Origin: Bacteroidales bacterium
GTDB lineage: Bacteria > Bacteroidota > Bacteroidia > Bacteroidales > PWNQ01
DNA: 32,835 bases
Assembly: GCA_003557725.1 (NCBI GenBank)
Contig: PWNQ01000115.1
Location: forward strand, 1-32,835
Reading direction: 5' to 3'
The position numbers and the translations under genes were made by a program. Shown one piece after another: positions 18,784-26,561 of this stretch (within the stretch, counting starts at the first letter, position 1; each line of letters starts with the position of its first letter). The notes under the pieces were generated by a model that searched no databases, was not told the DNA's origin, and was given only the letters and a program-made list of their open reading frames with translations.

Positions 18784-19524
18784 CTAAAGACTGGAGGTGT
18801 TCTGTCGCTCATCAATCACCTTAAAGGTTTTTTCTGCCGCCAGTTTTTCGGCCCCTTTAATAGAGAAATCGCAGGCCTCTTCATAGGGTCTATTATCGAT
18901 AAACACCTTAGCCACATATTGTTTATCATTTCCATGGCCCATTTCATTAACAAGTTTAAAGTCTACCTGGTAGTGGTATTTTTGTGCCCATTCGATGAGC
19001 TTGCTTTTGTAGTTAAAGTTATTTTCCAGGAGGTCCTCCAGGTCCAGGTGTACATTAATGATATGGTCCACCACGATTTTCCGGCAGAAAGCATACCCTT
19101 TATCCAGGTATATGGCCCCAATAAATGCTTCCAGTGCATCCCCGTTGATGGATTGTGCTTTCCCCGGTTTTTTGGCTTGGGTATTGACCAGTTTATTCAA
19201 GCCCAGCTTCATGGAAAGGTGGTTCAGTTGAGCCCGGCTAACGATTTTAGAGCGGGTTTCGGTAAGGAACCCTTCGTCTTTAAAGGGGAATTTTTGAAAC
19301 AAATATGCGGCCACGATGGATCCCAGGATAGCATCTCCCAGGTATTCCAGTCGTTCATTACTGTCCTTAACACCATCTTTAATCTCTTCAGCCACGGATT
19401 TATGGGTAAGAGCCAGTTTATACAAAAAAATATTTCCGGGGTAGAACCCGAAAATATTTTTTATAGACTGATAAAGTTCTTTATTATCTGAAAAGTGTGC
19501 TCTGACTGAATTAAAAGCGATCAC
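18784..19524 (-). CDS. rnc: ribonuclease III
   Basis: Endonuclease that cuts double-stranded RNA, including rRNA precursors. The 246 residues contain the catalytic domain with signature NERLEYLGDAILGSIVA, the second acidic cluster GDALEAFIGAIYLDKG (Mg2+ ligands), and a C-terminal dsRNA-binding domain (about 165-240) with KSKLIEWAQKYH and GAEKLAAEKTFKVI. It follows fabF by 4 bp. The order acpP-fabF-rnc is a very common bacterial arrangement. Confidence 0.97.
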   Translation of the reverse strand: MIAFNSVRAHFSDNKELYQSIKNIFGFYPGNIFLYKLALTHKSVAEEIKDGVKDSNERLEYLGDAILGSIVAAYLFQKFPFKDEGFLTETRSKIVSRAQLNHLSMKLGLNKLVNTQAKKPGKAQSINGDALEAFIGAIYLDKGYAFCRKIVVDHIINVHLDLEDLLENNFNYKSKLIEWAQKYHYQVDFKLVNEMGHGNDKQYVAKVFIDNRPYEEACDFSIKGAEKLAAEKTFKVIDERQNTSSL

Positions 19525-19528
19525 TGTC

Positions 19529-20782
19529 TCAGGTATTAAATTTTTTAAATATCAATGAAGCGTTGTGTCCTCCGAAGCCAAAGGTATTGGAGAGGCCGTA
19601 ATTGATGGTTCTTTTTTTCCCTTTATGGGCTGTAAAGTCCAATGAAGTATCAATTTCGGGGTCCTGGTTATCCAGGTTAATGGTTGGGGGCACAAAGTCA
19701 TTTTTCACTGCCATAATAGTAGCAATGGCTTCGATGGCACCAGCTGCACCCAGCAGGTGTCCGGTCATGGATTTGGTGGAGTTTATGCTGATTCTGGGGG
19801 CATGGTCTCCAAACAATGTAAGGATGGCTTTAGGCTCGGCCAGGTCTCCCAGAGGGGTAGAGGTTCCGTGGGTATTTATATGTTCAATGACCTCGGGTTT
19901 TAATCCTGCATCCATCAGGGCTTCCCTCATAGACCTGACCGCTCCTTCACCTTCCGGGTGAGGGGAAGTCATGTGGCTGGCATCGGCTGAAAGGCCGGTG
20001 CCCACTACTTCCGCATAGATTTCAGCTCCCCTATCCAGGGCGTGGTTCAGTTCTTCAAACACCACAGCGCCTCCTCCTTCTCCCAGCACAAAGCCGTCCC
20101 GGTCTTTATCAAAGGGCCGGGAGGCCTTTTGGGGTTGGTCGTTCTTGGTAGAGATGGCGTGCATGGCGTTGAATCCTCCGATTCCAGCCTCATTAACAGC
20201 AGCTTCAGACCCTCCGGTAACAAATGCATCAGCCTTACCCAGCCGGATAAGGTTAAAGGCATCGGAAAGGGCATGAGCGGCAGAGGCACAAGCAGAAACC
20301 GTTGAGAAGTTTGGTCCTTTCAGCCCATACTTTATGGAAATATGCCCGGAGGCAATATCCGCAATCATTTTGGGAATGAAAAAAGGACTGAAGCGGGGAG
20401 TGCCATCCCCTCTGGCAAAGGCAGAAACTTCACTAATGAAAGTCTCCAGCCCCCCGATACCAGACCCCCAGACCACTCCGGCACGATCGCCATTGAACGA
20501 TGCGTCCTTCAGACCTGAATCTGTGAGAGCCTCGTCGGCAGCAATCATGGCAAACTGAGAATACAAATCCAGTTTGCGAACCTCCTTTCGGTCGAAGTGA
20601 TTCTTTGGGTCATAACCCTTTACCTCACAGGCAAAACGGGTCTTAAACTTGCCGGCATCAAAACGGGTTATGGGTGCCGCGCCGCTTTCTCCATTGCACA
20701 ACCGCTCCCAGGTCTCTGAAAGTGTATTGCCCAATGGAGAGATAGTCCCTATTCCTGTGACAACTACGCGCTTTAATTCCAT
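19529..20782 (-). CDS. fabF: beta-ketoacyl-ACP synthase II
   Basis: Elongates acyl-ACP by condensation with malonyl-ACP in type II fatty-acid synthesis. It is 417 residues with the thiolase fold. The catalytic triad is visible: Cys in STVSACASAAHALSDAF (about residue 165), His in INTHGTSTPLGDLAE, and His in NSTKSMTGHLLGAAGAIEA. The ending NTFGFGGHNASLIF holds the GFGG loop. The partner acpP lies 17 bp upstream and rnc 4 bp downstream, all on one strand. Confidence 0.98.
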   Translation of the reverse strand: MELKRVVVTGIGTISPLGNTLSETWERLCNGESGAAPITRFDAGKFKTRFACEVKGYDPKNHFDRKEVRKLDLYSQFAMIAADEALTDSGLKDASFNGDRAGVVWGSGIGGLETFISEVSAFARGDGTPRFSPFFIPKMIADIASGHISIKYGLKGPNFSTVSACASAAHALSDAFNLIRLGKADAFVTGGSEAAVNEAGIGGFNAMHAISTKNDQPQKASRPFDKDRDGFVLGEGGGAVVFEELNHALDRGAEIYAEVVGTGLSADASHMTSPHPEGEGAVRSMREALMDAGLKPEVIEHINTHGTSTPLGDLAEPKAILTLFGDHAPRISINSTKSMTGHLLGAAGAIEAIATIMAVKNDFVPPTINLDNQDPEIDTSLDFTAHKGKKRTINYGLSNTFGFGGHNASLIFKKFNT

Positions 20783-20799
20783 AAAACTGGCTGAATTGC

Positions 20800-21036
20800 T
20801 TATTTTGAATTGTTTTCAATGTAGGAAATGGCTTCACCTACAGTGCCAATCTTTTCTGCCTGATCATCTGGAATAGCAATATTAAATTCCTTTTCAAATT
20901 CCATGATCAGCTCAACGGTATCCAGTGAGTCTGCACCCAAATCATTGGTGAAACTAGCTTCCGGAGTTACCTCACTCTCATCTACGCCAAGCTTATCAAC
21001 GATAATGGCGTTTACTCTTGTTGAAATATCAGACAT
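20800..21036 (-). CDS. acpP: acyl carrier protein
   Basis: A 78-residue acidic carrier that holds growing acyl chains on a 4'-phosphopantetheine arm. The attachment serine is S37 in [22 protein letters not shown]. The start at 21036 ([11 protein letters not shown]) matches the family; the track extension of 24 residues is a leader artefact. It is the first gene of acpP-fabF-rnc and lies behind a well-formed Bacteroidota promoter. Confidence 0.98.
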   Translation of the reverse strand: MSDISTRVNAIIVDKLGVDESEVTPEASFTNDLGADSLDTVELIMEFEKEFNIAIPDDQAEKIGTVGEAISYIENNSK

Positions 21037-21065
21037 TGTCCTAAATTTTTGGTTAAACAGGTGTG

Positions 21066-21096
21066 CAAAGAAATATATTATACCATTCATAAACAA
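21066..21096 (-). promoter_or_regulatory. promoter of acpP-fabF-rnc
   Basis: On the minus strand a -33 TTG (21096-21094) is followed by exactly 20 bp and then TTTCTTTG (21073-21066), one base from TAnnTTTG. The predicted transcription start near 21060 leaves a leader of about 24 nt before the acpP ATG, with no Shine-Dalgarno. Confidence 0.6.
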
Positions 21097-21312
21097 GAAA
21101 AAAAACACCTTCTTGCCTAATAAACTTTTAAGCCTCTATTTTTTAGTTATTTAATTGGTCATTACCCTGACATGTTCCCGGCAGCCTCCGGCCTATTCAT
21201 TCCAATGAACCGTCAGTTCCATTAAGGAGCAAATCCCCCTTCATGCCTTCAGGAACGCAGTCTACAGCATGAATATGGTTTTGCACTGGAGCCTGTAGTG
21301 CATTTTTTCTCC

Positions 21313-21320
21313 TACCTTTG
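21313..21320 (+). promoter_or_regulatory. -7 element (TACCTTTG) for purN
   Basis: TACCTTTG matches TAnnTTTG, 25 bp upstream of the purN ATG at 21346. It lies in the divergent 309-bp acpP-purN spacer, which otherwise shows only the acpP promoter. A TTTTG lies 29 bp upstream, too far for a standard -33. Confidence 0.5.
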
Positions 21321-21345
21321 CCCCCCATTAACTTTCGTTGATATT

Positions 21346-21945
21346 ATGATACATTTTGCCATTTTAGCATCCGGGCAGGGGACAAACGCAGAAAACATCA
21401 TCCGTTATTTCCGGGACCACCGGCTGGCACACCCGGCACTGGTGATATCCAATAGACAGGATGCTCCGGTACTGGATAAAGCCAAAGCATATACCATTCC
21501 CACAGCCTATTGCCCCTCGCGTGAGTTCCGGGGTGACGGGAAGGAGGTATTAAATCTGCTGGAAAAGCATAATGTTCAGTTTATTGTTCTGGCAGGGTTC
21601 CTGCTATTGGTTCCTCCTGCGATCATTCATGCCTATAAGCACCGCATCATTAACATCCACCCGGCCCTGCTCCCATCCTACGGGGGGAAAGGGATGTATG
21701 GTGACCACGTGCACAGGGCGGTTGTTGAAAACGGGGAGAAAACCTCGGGAATAACCATTCATTATGTAGACGAGGCATATGATGCGGGTCAGGTCATCTT
21801 TCAGGCTTCCTGCCCTGTAGCCCCCGGAGACACTCCCGGGTCCCTTGCTGAAAAGATCCATCAACTGGAATACCGCCATTACCCGGTTATCATTGAGGAG
21901 GTAATAAGATCCGTGTTTTACCACCCGCCTTCCGGACCTGCATAG
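21346..21945 (+). CDS. purN: phosphoribosylglycinamide formyltransferase
   Basis: Transfers formyl from 10-formyltetrahydrofolate to GAR in de novo purine synthesis. The start at 21346 (MIHFAILASGQGTNAENI) gives 199 residues; the track ORF adds 16 residues over the promoter. The GAR-binding loop is ASGQGTNAENI. The catalytic Asn-His-Asp set appears as NIHPALLPSYGG (Asn, His) and YDAGQVIFQ (Asp), with HRAVVENGEKTSGITIHYVD between. The canonical AFKG loop is replaced by GGKGMYG. It ends only 2 bp from the pgk stop on the other strand. Confidence 0.96.
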   Translation: MIHFAILASGQGTNAENIIRYFRDHRLAHPALVISNRQDAPVLDKAKAYTIPTAYCPSREFRGDGKEVLNLLEKHNVQFIVLAGFLLLVPPAIIHAYKHRIINIHPALLPSYGGKGMYGDHVHRAVVENGEKTSGITIHYVDEAYDAGQVIFQASCPVAPGDTPGSLAEKIHQLEYRHYPVIIEEVIRSVFYHPPSGPA

Positions 21946-21947
21946 TC

Positions 21948-23234
21948 CTATATTTGATTTTTGATCAGCGCCTTCACAGGGTCCAGGCCCTCCACAGTGC
22001 CATGCTCAATGGCCTTAAGCACGGCTCCCCCTCCGGTAAAGATGTAGTATCTGGGGTGGTCCAGAGCCATAATATACAGCCCGGGTAATAGTCTCTTAAG
22101 CTCCTGCATGGTGTCACCTCCCCCATATAGTTTGGAAGCCTCTTCATTTTCGTCGATAAGTTGATCCAGGGCAATGGTTCCCTGGTTAAAGTGTGGGGTA
22201 AAGCCCATTACCGCATTGACAAATATGGTTTTTGCTTTATGGAAGATCTCTTTTATGGCTTTGTCATCAAAAGACTTTTCCGAAACATCCAGAACATAAT
22301 TAAGCTTCTCTCCTTTTTTCAGATCATGGATATGGCGAACCCTGTATTTTCCTTTCTTTTTTCCTTCCAGCGTGTCCGACTCCACGATATAAGGCAGTTC
22401 AATAAGCTTTCCATCATGTTTTCGGGCGAATTCAACAAACTCTCTGGCCATTTGCAGGTCTTCTTCTTCTACTCCTTTAATATGGACATCATACCGGGCA
22501 CTGATATAGGCGTTGTAAATTACGCCTCCCAGCACCAGGTAGTCTGCTTTTTCCATCAGGGTGTACAGGGAGTGGATTTTGGTATCGAATTTTGCTCCGG
22601 CCACTACAGCCAGCAGGGGTTTTTTCGCTTTATAGATACGGTTAAGGTTTTCTATTTCTTTCTGCATCAAGTATCCTGCATAGGACGGCAGGTACTTTGG
22701 CACTCCGGTAGTGGAGGCATGGGGCTGCCATGATCCAAAGGCGTCATTGATATAGATATCTGCCAGTCCGGCCAGTTGGTATGCCAGCCGGTCGGCGGTT
22801 TCATCATCAGCCTCTTCTCCGGCAAACCACCGGGTATTAGGCAAATAAATGCCATCAATATCTCCCTTCCGCAAGTCCCTGATAAGATGATTCACCGAAG
22901 TTTCTACCCCGTAATATCCTTTGCCGTCCCTGGCCTCAAAAGCCGGTGTTTTGAGCGTTATATGCAGCTTTTTTTCCAGATAATCCACTATGGGTTGCAC
23001 CGAAGTATCTTCGCTCACATCAATGGTTCCCTTTTTCTTGTTGGCCGGCCGACCCACGTGGGTCATCAGGATCATCTTTCCTCCCTTGGCATTTATATGA
23101 TACAAGGTGCCAATGGTTGCATCAATGCGATAAGGGTCATGAATGATCCCTTTTTTAACTACGTTGTGATCCACACGCACCAGGACGATCTTTCCGTCCA
23201 GATTGGCATCCTGAATTCTGGGTATGTCCTTCAT
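21948..23234 (-). CDS. pgk: divergent phosphoglycerate kinase
   Basis: A 428-residue protein of the PGK fold (the usual bacterial length is about 390-400), expected to interconvert 1,3-bisphosphoglycerate and 3-phosphoglycerate with ADP/ATP. Recognisable are VRVDHNVVKKG (usual VRVDFNVP), THVGRP (usual SHLGRP), NTRWFAGEEADDE, NDAFG, the catalytic-lysine strand GAKFDTK, GGGDTMQ and FTGGGAVLKAIEHG. Two family ligands appear missing. The loop NDAFG-x-AHRAHAS reads NDAFGSWQPHAST, without the 3PG-binding Arg. The nucleotide-ribose GVFE region reads GFTPHFNQG. Its ATG lies 1 bp after the pgi stop, so the two form an operon. PGK homology is certain, normal activity less so. Confidence 0.88.
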   Translation of the reverse strand: MKDIPRIQDANLDGKIVLVRVDHNVVKKGIIHDPYRIDATIGTLYHINAKGGKMILMTHVGRPANKKKGTIDVSEDTSVQPIVDYLEKKLHITLKTPAFEARDGKGYYGVETSVNHLIRDLRKGDIDGIYLPNTRWFAGEEADDETADRLAYQLAGLADIYINDAFGSWQPHASTTGVPKYLPSYAGYLMQKEIENLNRIYKAKKPLLAVVAGAKFDTKIHSLYTLMEKADYLVLGGVIYNAYISARYDVHIKGVEEEDLQMAREFVEFARKHDGKLIELPYIVESDTLEGKKKGKYRVRHIHDLKKGEKLNYVLDVSEKSFDDKAIKEIFHKAKTIFVNAVMGFTPHFNQGTIALDQLIDENEEASKLYGGGDTMQELKRLLPGLYIMALDHPRYYIFTGGGAVLKAIEHGTVEGLDPVKALIKNQI

Positions 23235-23235
23235 A

Positions 23236-24567
23236 TCAATGACGTTTCTTTAGCTTTTCCGTTTCTTTTTCATATCCCGGCTTGCCCAAAAGGGCAAACA
23301 TATTGTTTTTATAGGCCTCCACTCCCGGCTGGTCAAAAGGGTTCACCTTCAAAAGGTAGCCACTAAGGGCACACGCATATTGAAAAAAGAATATTAGCTT
23401 GCCCAGGTTATACTCGTCAGCCTGCGGTATACCTAGTTGTATAACCGGGACTCCCCCGTCCACATGAGCCATGATGGTGCCTGTTTCAGCCCGGTGGTTA
23501 ATCTCATTAACAGAAAGCCCGGTCAAATAGTTCAGTTTATCCAGATTTTGATCATCCTCCGGCACATTGACAACATGCCTGGCCTTTTCCACATGGATAA
23601 CCGTTTCAAAAAGGTTTCTTTCTCCTTCCTGGATATACTGTCCCAATGAGTGCAGGTCGGTGGTAAAAGATACCGCTGCGGGGAATATGCCTTTATGCTC
23701 TTTGCCTTCACTTTCGCCAAAAAGTTGTTTCCACCATTCGGCAAAGTAATGCCACATGGGGTCATAGCAGGCCATAATCTCTGTGGTCTTGCCCTTTTGA
23801 TACAGTGCATTTCTGGCAGCAGCGTACATAAAAGCTTCGTTATTATCCAGGGTATTATTGTTCATCAGTCGCTCCCGCATATCTTTTGCCCCCTTCAGCA
23901 GTTGGTGGATATCTTTCCCTGCCATTGCCACCGGAAACAGCCCCACGGCCGTCAACACAGAGTATCTTCCTCCCACGTCATCCGGCACCACATAGGAGCT
24001 GTACCCCTGTTCCCGGGTTAGTTTCCTGAGGGCTCCTCCTTCTTTATCGGTAATGGCCACAATACGTTTACGGGCTCCGTGCTGGCCATATTTCTTCTCC
24101 AGCTCTCCACGCAAAAGACTGAAGGCCAAAGCTGGCTCAGTGGTTGTCCCCGACTTGGAGATCACCACTAAAGCAAAGTCCTTATGACTAACCATCTCCA
24201 TAAGGTCATGGAGATAGCCGGAAGAAAGGTTATGACCTGCATAAACTATATGGGGCTTTTCTTCCGGCAGCATATGGCTGAAGTTGTGCTTCAGCACCTC
24301 TATGACCGCACGGCCCCCCAGGTAGGAGCCCCCAATCCCCACCACAATAAAGACATCCACCATGGGAACCAACCGCTCCATATCATCCCTGATGGCCGCA
24401 AGCTCACCAGTATCCATGCCAACAGGAACATCCAGCCAGCCCAAAAAATCACTGCCGGCACCCGTACCCGAATGTAACTGCTGCTGAAACTCCTTCAACG
24501 GGCCTTCAAAACGCTGAAGATCTTCCCTGGAAACCTTATTAAGAACCTGACTAACATTTATTTGCAT
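23236..24567 (-). CDS. pgi: glucose-6-phosphate isomerase
   Basis: Interconverts glucose-6-phosphate and fructose-6-phosphate. The 443-residue length matches the short bacterial type (Bacillus-like). Motifs: VVGIGGSYLGGRAVIEVL, the phosphate-binding SKSGTTTEPALAFSLLR, catalytic Glu in the LFGESEGKEHKGI region, and C-terminal SGYLLKVNPFDQPGVEAYK with the conserved Lys. The gene is preceded by a 485-bp structured spacer with a minus-strand terminator and possible promoter, so expression may be controlled in the leader. It is followed at once by the divergent pgk. Confidence 0.97.
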   Translation of the reverse strand: MQINVSQVLNKVSREDLQRFEGPLKEFQQQLHSGTGAGSDFLGWLDVPVGMDTGELAAIRDDMERLVPMVDVFIVVGIGGSYLGGRAVIEVLKHNFSHMLPEEKPHIVYAGHNLSSGYLHDLMEMVSHKDFALVVISKSGTTTEPALAFSLLRGELEKKYGQHGARKRIVAITDKEGGALRKLTREQGYSSYVVPDDVGGRYSVLTAVGLFPVAMAGKDIHQLLKGAKDMRERLMNNNTLDNNEAFMYAAARNALYQKGKTTEIMACYDPMWHYFAEWWKQLFGESEGKEHKGIFPAAVSFTTDLHSLGQYIQEGERNLFETVIHVEKARHVVNVPEDDQNLDKLNYLTGLSVNEINHRAETGTIMAHVDGGVPVIQLGIPQADEYNLGKLIFFFQYACALSGYLLKVNPFDQPGVEAYKNNMFALLGKPGYEKETEKLKKRH

Positions 24568-24646
24568 ATCGTGTGGATTTTTGTTTTCACAAGGTGAAGA
24601 TAATAATAATCACTGAGTTTGGTCTAAAAACACACATTTTTCACAT

Positions 24647-24739
24647 CCGCTGAAAATCAGCTTTGCCCCATCCCTAAAGGGTGGCTGATTTTCAGCGGCT
24701 TCACCCTTTAGGGCCGGGGCAAAAAGCCGCTGAAAATCA
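24647..24739. repeat. interlocking inverted repeats (A-B-A'-B'-A'') upstream of pgi
   Basis: The order is A (24647-24661, CCGCTGAAAATCAGC), B (24662-24683), A' (24684-24698, perfect reverse complement of A), CTT, B' (24702-24723, reverse complement of B at 20 of 22 positions), AAG, and A'' (24727-24739, first 13 bases of A). Three exclusive hairpins result. A:A' has 15 bp with B as loop. B:B' has A' as loop. A'-CTT:AAG-A'' is 15 bp perfect (GATTTTCAGCGGCTT) with B' as loop. B and B' each hold a small CCCTAAAGGG-type palindrome. Flanking TCTAAAAA (24623) and TTTTTAGA (24749) add a weak outer pair. Confidence 0.9.
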
Positions 24740-24793
24740 AAAGTAACCTTTTTAGATTGGGCTCATCACTGAATTGAGTAAATTCCCGGAAGG

Positions 24794-24825
24794 CAAAAAA
24801 AAAGGCAGATGGATCATCTGCCTTT
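24794..24825 (-). terminator. strong intrinsic terminator, minus strand, ahead of pgi
   Basis: AAAGGCAGATG and CATCTGCCTTT form an 11-bp stem with a 3-nt loop. On the minus strand it is followed by a run of nine T, whereas on the plus strand the run is broken by CCC. No minus-strand gene lies between it and the divergent plus-strand kinase gene, so it would end an RNA that starts inside the spacer. Confidence 0.85.
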
Positions 24826-24945
24826 CCCTAAAAAAACACATAAAAAAACAACATAAAAACACGAAATGTCAAACATTTAGCTGAGATAACTTCATTTTAC
24901 AGGCAGCTGTCACATTATTATGACCGTCTTTTCTGTACGACGATA

Positions 24946-24953
24946 CAAAAGTA
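24946..24953 (-). promoter_or_regulatory. possible minus-strand promoter for a leader or small RNA
   Basis: CAAAAGTA on the plus strand reads TACTTTTG on the minus strand (TAnnTTTG). With the terminator at 24825-24794 it would define an RNA of about 145 nt that could also read through to pgi. No -33 TTG was found at 20 bp, so this is tentative. Confidence 0.4.
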
Positions 24954-24971
24954 TATTAGTTACAGTGCGGG

Positions 24972-25010
24972 GTATGTTAATGATCATTAAAGTATGTTAA
25001 AATACGTTAA
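24972..25010. promoter_or_regulatory. 10-bp-phased TTAA box array, probable regulator binding region
   Basis: GTATGTTAA (24972), GATCATTAA (24982), GTATGTTAA (24992) and ATACGTTAA (25002) follow each other at exactly 10-bp intervals, with TTAA at the same place in each unit. They end directly before the -33 element of the RprX-like gene. Phased direct repeats on one DNA face are how OmpR-family regulators commonly bind; autoregulation by the RprY-like protein is an inference. Confidence 0.65.
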
Positions 25011-25012
25011 AG

Positions 25013-25045
25013 TATTGCCTGGGTATTGCGGATATTATAAATTTG
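25013..25045 (+). promoter_or_regulatory. promoter of the RprX/RprY-like operon
   Basis: TATTG (25013-25017), 20 bp, then TAAATTTG (25038-25045) matches the Bacteroidota -33/-7 promoter well. The ATG follows only 7 bp later, so the transcript should be leaderless or nearly so. Confidence 0.7.
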
Positions 25046-25052
25046 TGGCGTT

Positions 25053-26561
25053 ATGAATAAGCGTAGTATTGTTTCCATCATCATCCTTGCCGCTACCTCC
25101 ATGCTAGGGCTCATTGTTTTACAGCATCACTGGATACGTACCGGCATAGAGACCCGCCAGATCAGCTTTGAGGAATCGGTGGATGGTGCCATGAGCAATA
25201 TAACCATTGAAATTGAGAAGCAGCAGGTTATGCGACGCCTTCAGGATCGTTTTCACTCTGCCCGGGATATTTCGGATTTGGTAGACACGCTTTATGTGCT
25301 CAAGAAAGTGTTGGCCGACAATGAAGAGCAATATCCTTTTGAAGAAAAGGAGTCTGCTTTTCAGGCATCGGGTGGTTTTGGCCGGGAGTACAGCTTCGAT
25401 GAGAGCCTGTTGCGCAAGGAAGAGCTACAGCGTCTTCTTAGCCGGTCTGCCGTATTGACTAATTTGTTTCTGGACCTGATAGGCCCCGAACAAGAGGAAA
25501 TAGCCCCCCTACATGAAAGCACGGAATATCTGGACAGTCTGATAACCCACCATCTTAAGAAAAAAGGCCTGGAAACTCCCTTTGTTTTCGGCATTATGTC
25601 TCCGCCATACCGCACGTTTAGTTATCTCTCCCGGGAACAGTATGAAGAAGAAGTGAAAGAGAGTTTGTTTTCATATGATCTTTACCCCAGGGATATTTTT
25701 CGTGAACCGGTATACCTTAATATATATTTCCCAAAAAGCCATGCATATTTACTAAGCCAGATGGCTACCATGCTTATCTTATCCATATTGCTTATTGCCA
25801 TATTGGTATATGCCTTTTACTATACGGTCCATACCATCTTCCGGCAAAAGCGGCTTTCAGAGATGAAGAATGACTTTATCAACAACATGACCCATGAGTT
25901 TAAAACGCCCATATCCACCATTTCATTGGCGTGTCAAGCATTGCGTGACGATGACATTCCCCGGGATATAAGCCTTTATGACAGCTACATAGGCGTTATA
26001 GATGAAGAAAATAGCCGACTGGGCAGTATGGCAGAGAAAATACTTCAAACGGCTATTATTGACAAAGGAGCCCTGGAGCTAAAACCGGAAGTGATCAATA
26101 TGCACGAGGTGGTGAATAACGCCATCGCCAAGATCAAGATGCAGGTAGAACAGAAAGATGGAGTTATCACCCCGGTGTTTGAAGCCCATAATCCTATGGT
26201 GAAAGCGGATAAGTTTCATATGGCCAGTGTGGTATTCAACCTTCTGGATAATGCCAATAAATATAGCTTTGACCGGCCGGAAATAACCATCCGAACCCGC
26301 AACAAACCTAACGGAATACAGGTGGAAATTAGTGACAATGGCATTGGCATCAGCCAGGCCAACCAAAAAAAGATCTTTGATAAACTATACCGCGTGCCTA
26401 CGGGAAACCTGCACAATGCAAAGGGATTCGGACTTGGGCTGAGCTATGTCAAAGCCATCATTGATAAGCATAATGGCCGTATTGAGGTGCAAAGCGAAAT
26501 AAACAAAGGGGCCACCTTTATATTCTTTATCCCATTCAAACCCCAAAATAACCATGAATAG
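25053..26561 (+). CDS. RprX-like membrane sensor histidine kinase
   Basis: A 502-residue inner-membrane kinase. Membrane span 1 is at about 5-24 (IVSIIILAATSMLGLIVLQ). A periplasmic domain of about 205 residues follows, then span 2 at about 233-262 (MATMLILSILLIAILVYAF). The HisKA domain has phosphoacceptor H281 in NDFINNMTHEFKTPIS. The HATPase domain has VVFNLLDNANKY (N box), VEISDNGIGI (G1) and GFGLGLSYVKAIID (G2). Its arrangement, and the regulator that overlaps it by 8 bp, match the Bacteroides RprX/RprY pair. The ligand is unknown. The start is the first Met after a good promoter. Confidence 0.92.
   Translation: MNKRSIVSIIILAATSMLGLIVLQHHWIRTGIETRQISFEESVDGAMSNITIEIEKQQVMRRLQDRFHSARDISDLVDTLYVLKKVLADNEEQYPFEEKESAFQASGGFGREYSFDESLLRKEELQRLLSRSAVLTNLFLDLIGPEQEEIAPLHESTEYLDSLITHHLKKKGLETPFVFGIMSPPYRTFSYLSREQYEEEVKESLFSYDLYPRDIFREPVYLNIYFPKSHAYLLSQMATMLILSILLIAILVYAFYYTVHTIFRQKRLSEMKNDFINNMTHEFKTPISTISLACQALRDDDIPRDISLYDSYIGVIDEENSRLGSMAEKILQTAIIDKGALELKPEVINMHEVVNNAIAKIKMQVEQKDGVITPVFEAHNPMVKADKFHMASVVFNLLDNANKYSFDRPEITIRTRNKPNGIQVEISDNGIGISQANQKKIFDKLYRVPTGNLHNAKGFGLGLSYVKAIIDKHNGRIEVQSEINKGATFIFFIPFKPQNNHE

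Noticed and set aside
18919-19491. 190-aa plus-strand ORF antisense to rnc
   Set aside because: Shadow of rnc; composition follows the antisense of a conserved gene.
22161-23366. Two long plus-strand ORFs (190 and 196 aa) antisense to pgk
   Set aside because: Low-complexity shadows with no domain; pgk motifs are on the minus strand.
24801-24825. The hairpin as a plus-strand terminator
   Set aside because: On the plus strand the T run is only three bases before CCC, and no plus-strand gene precedes it; only the minus orientation has a proper T tract.
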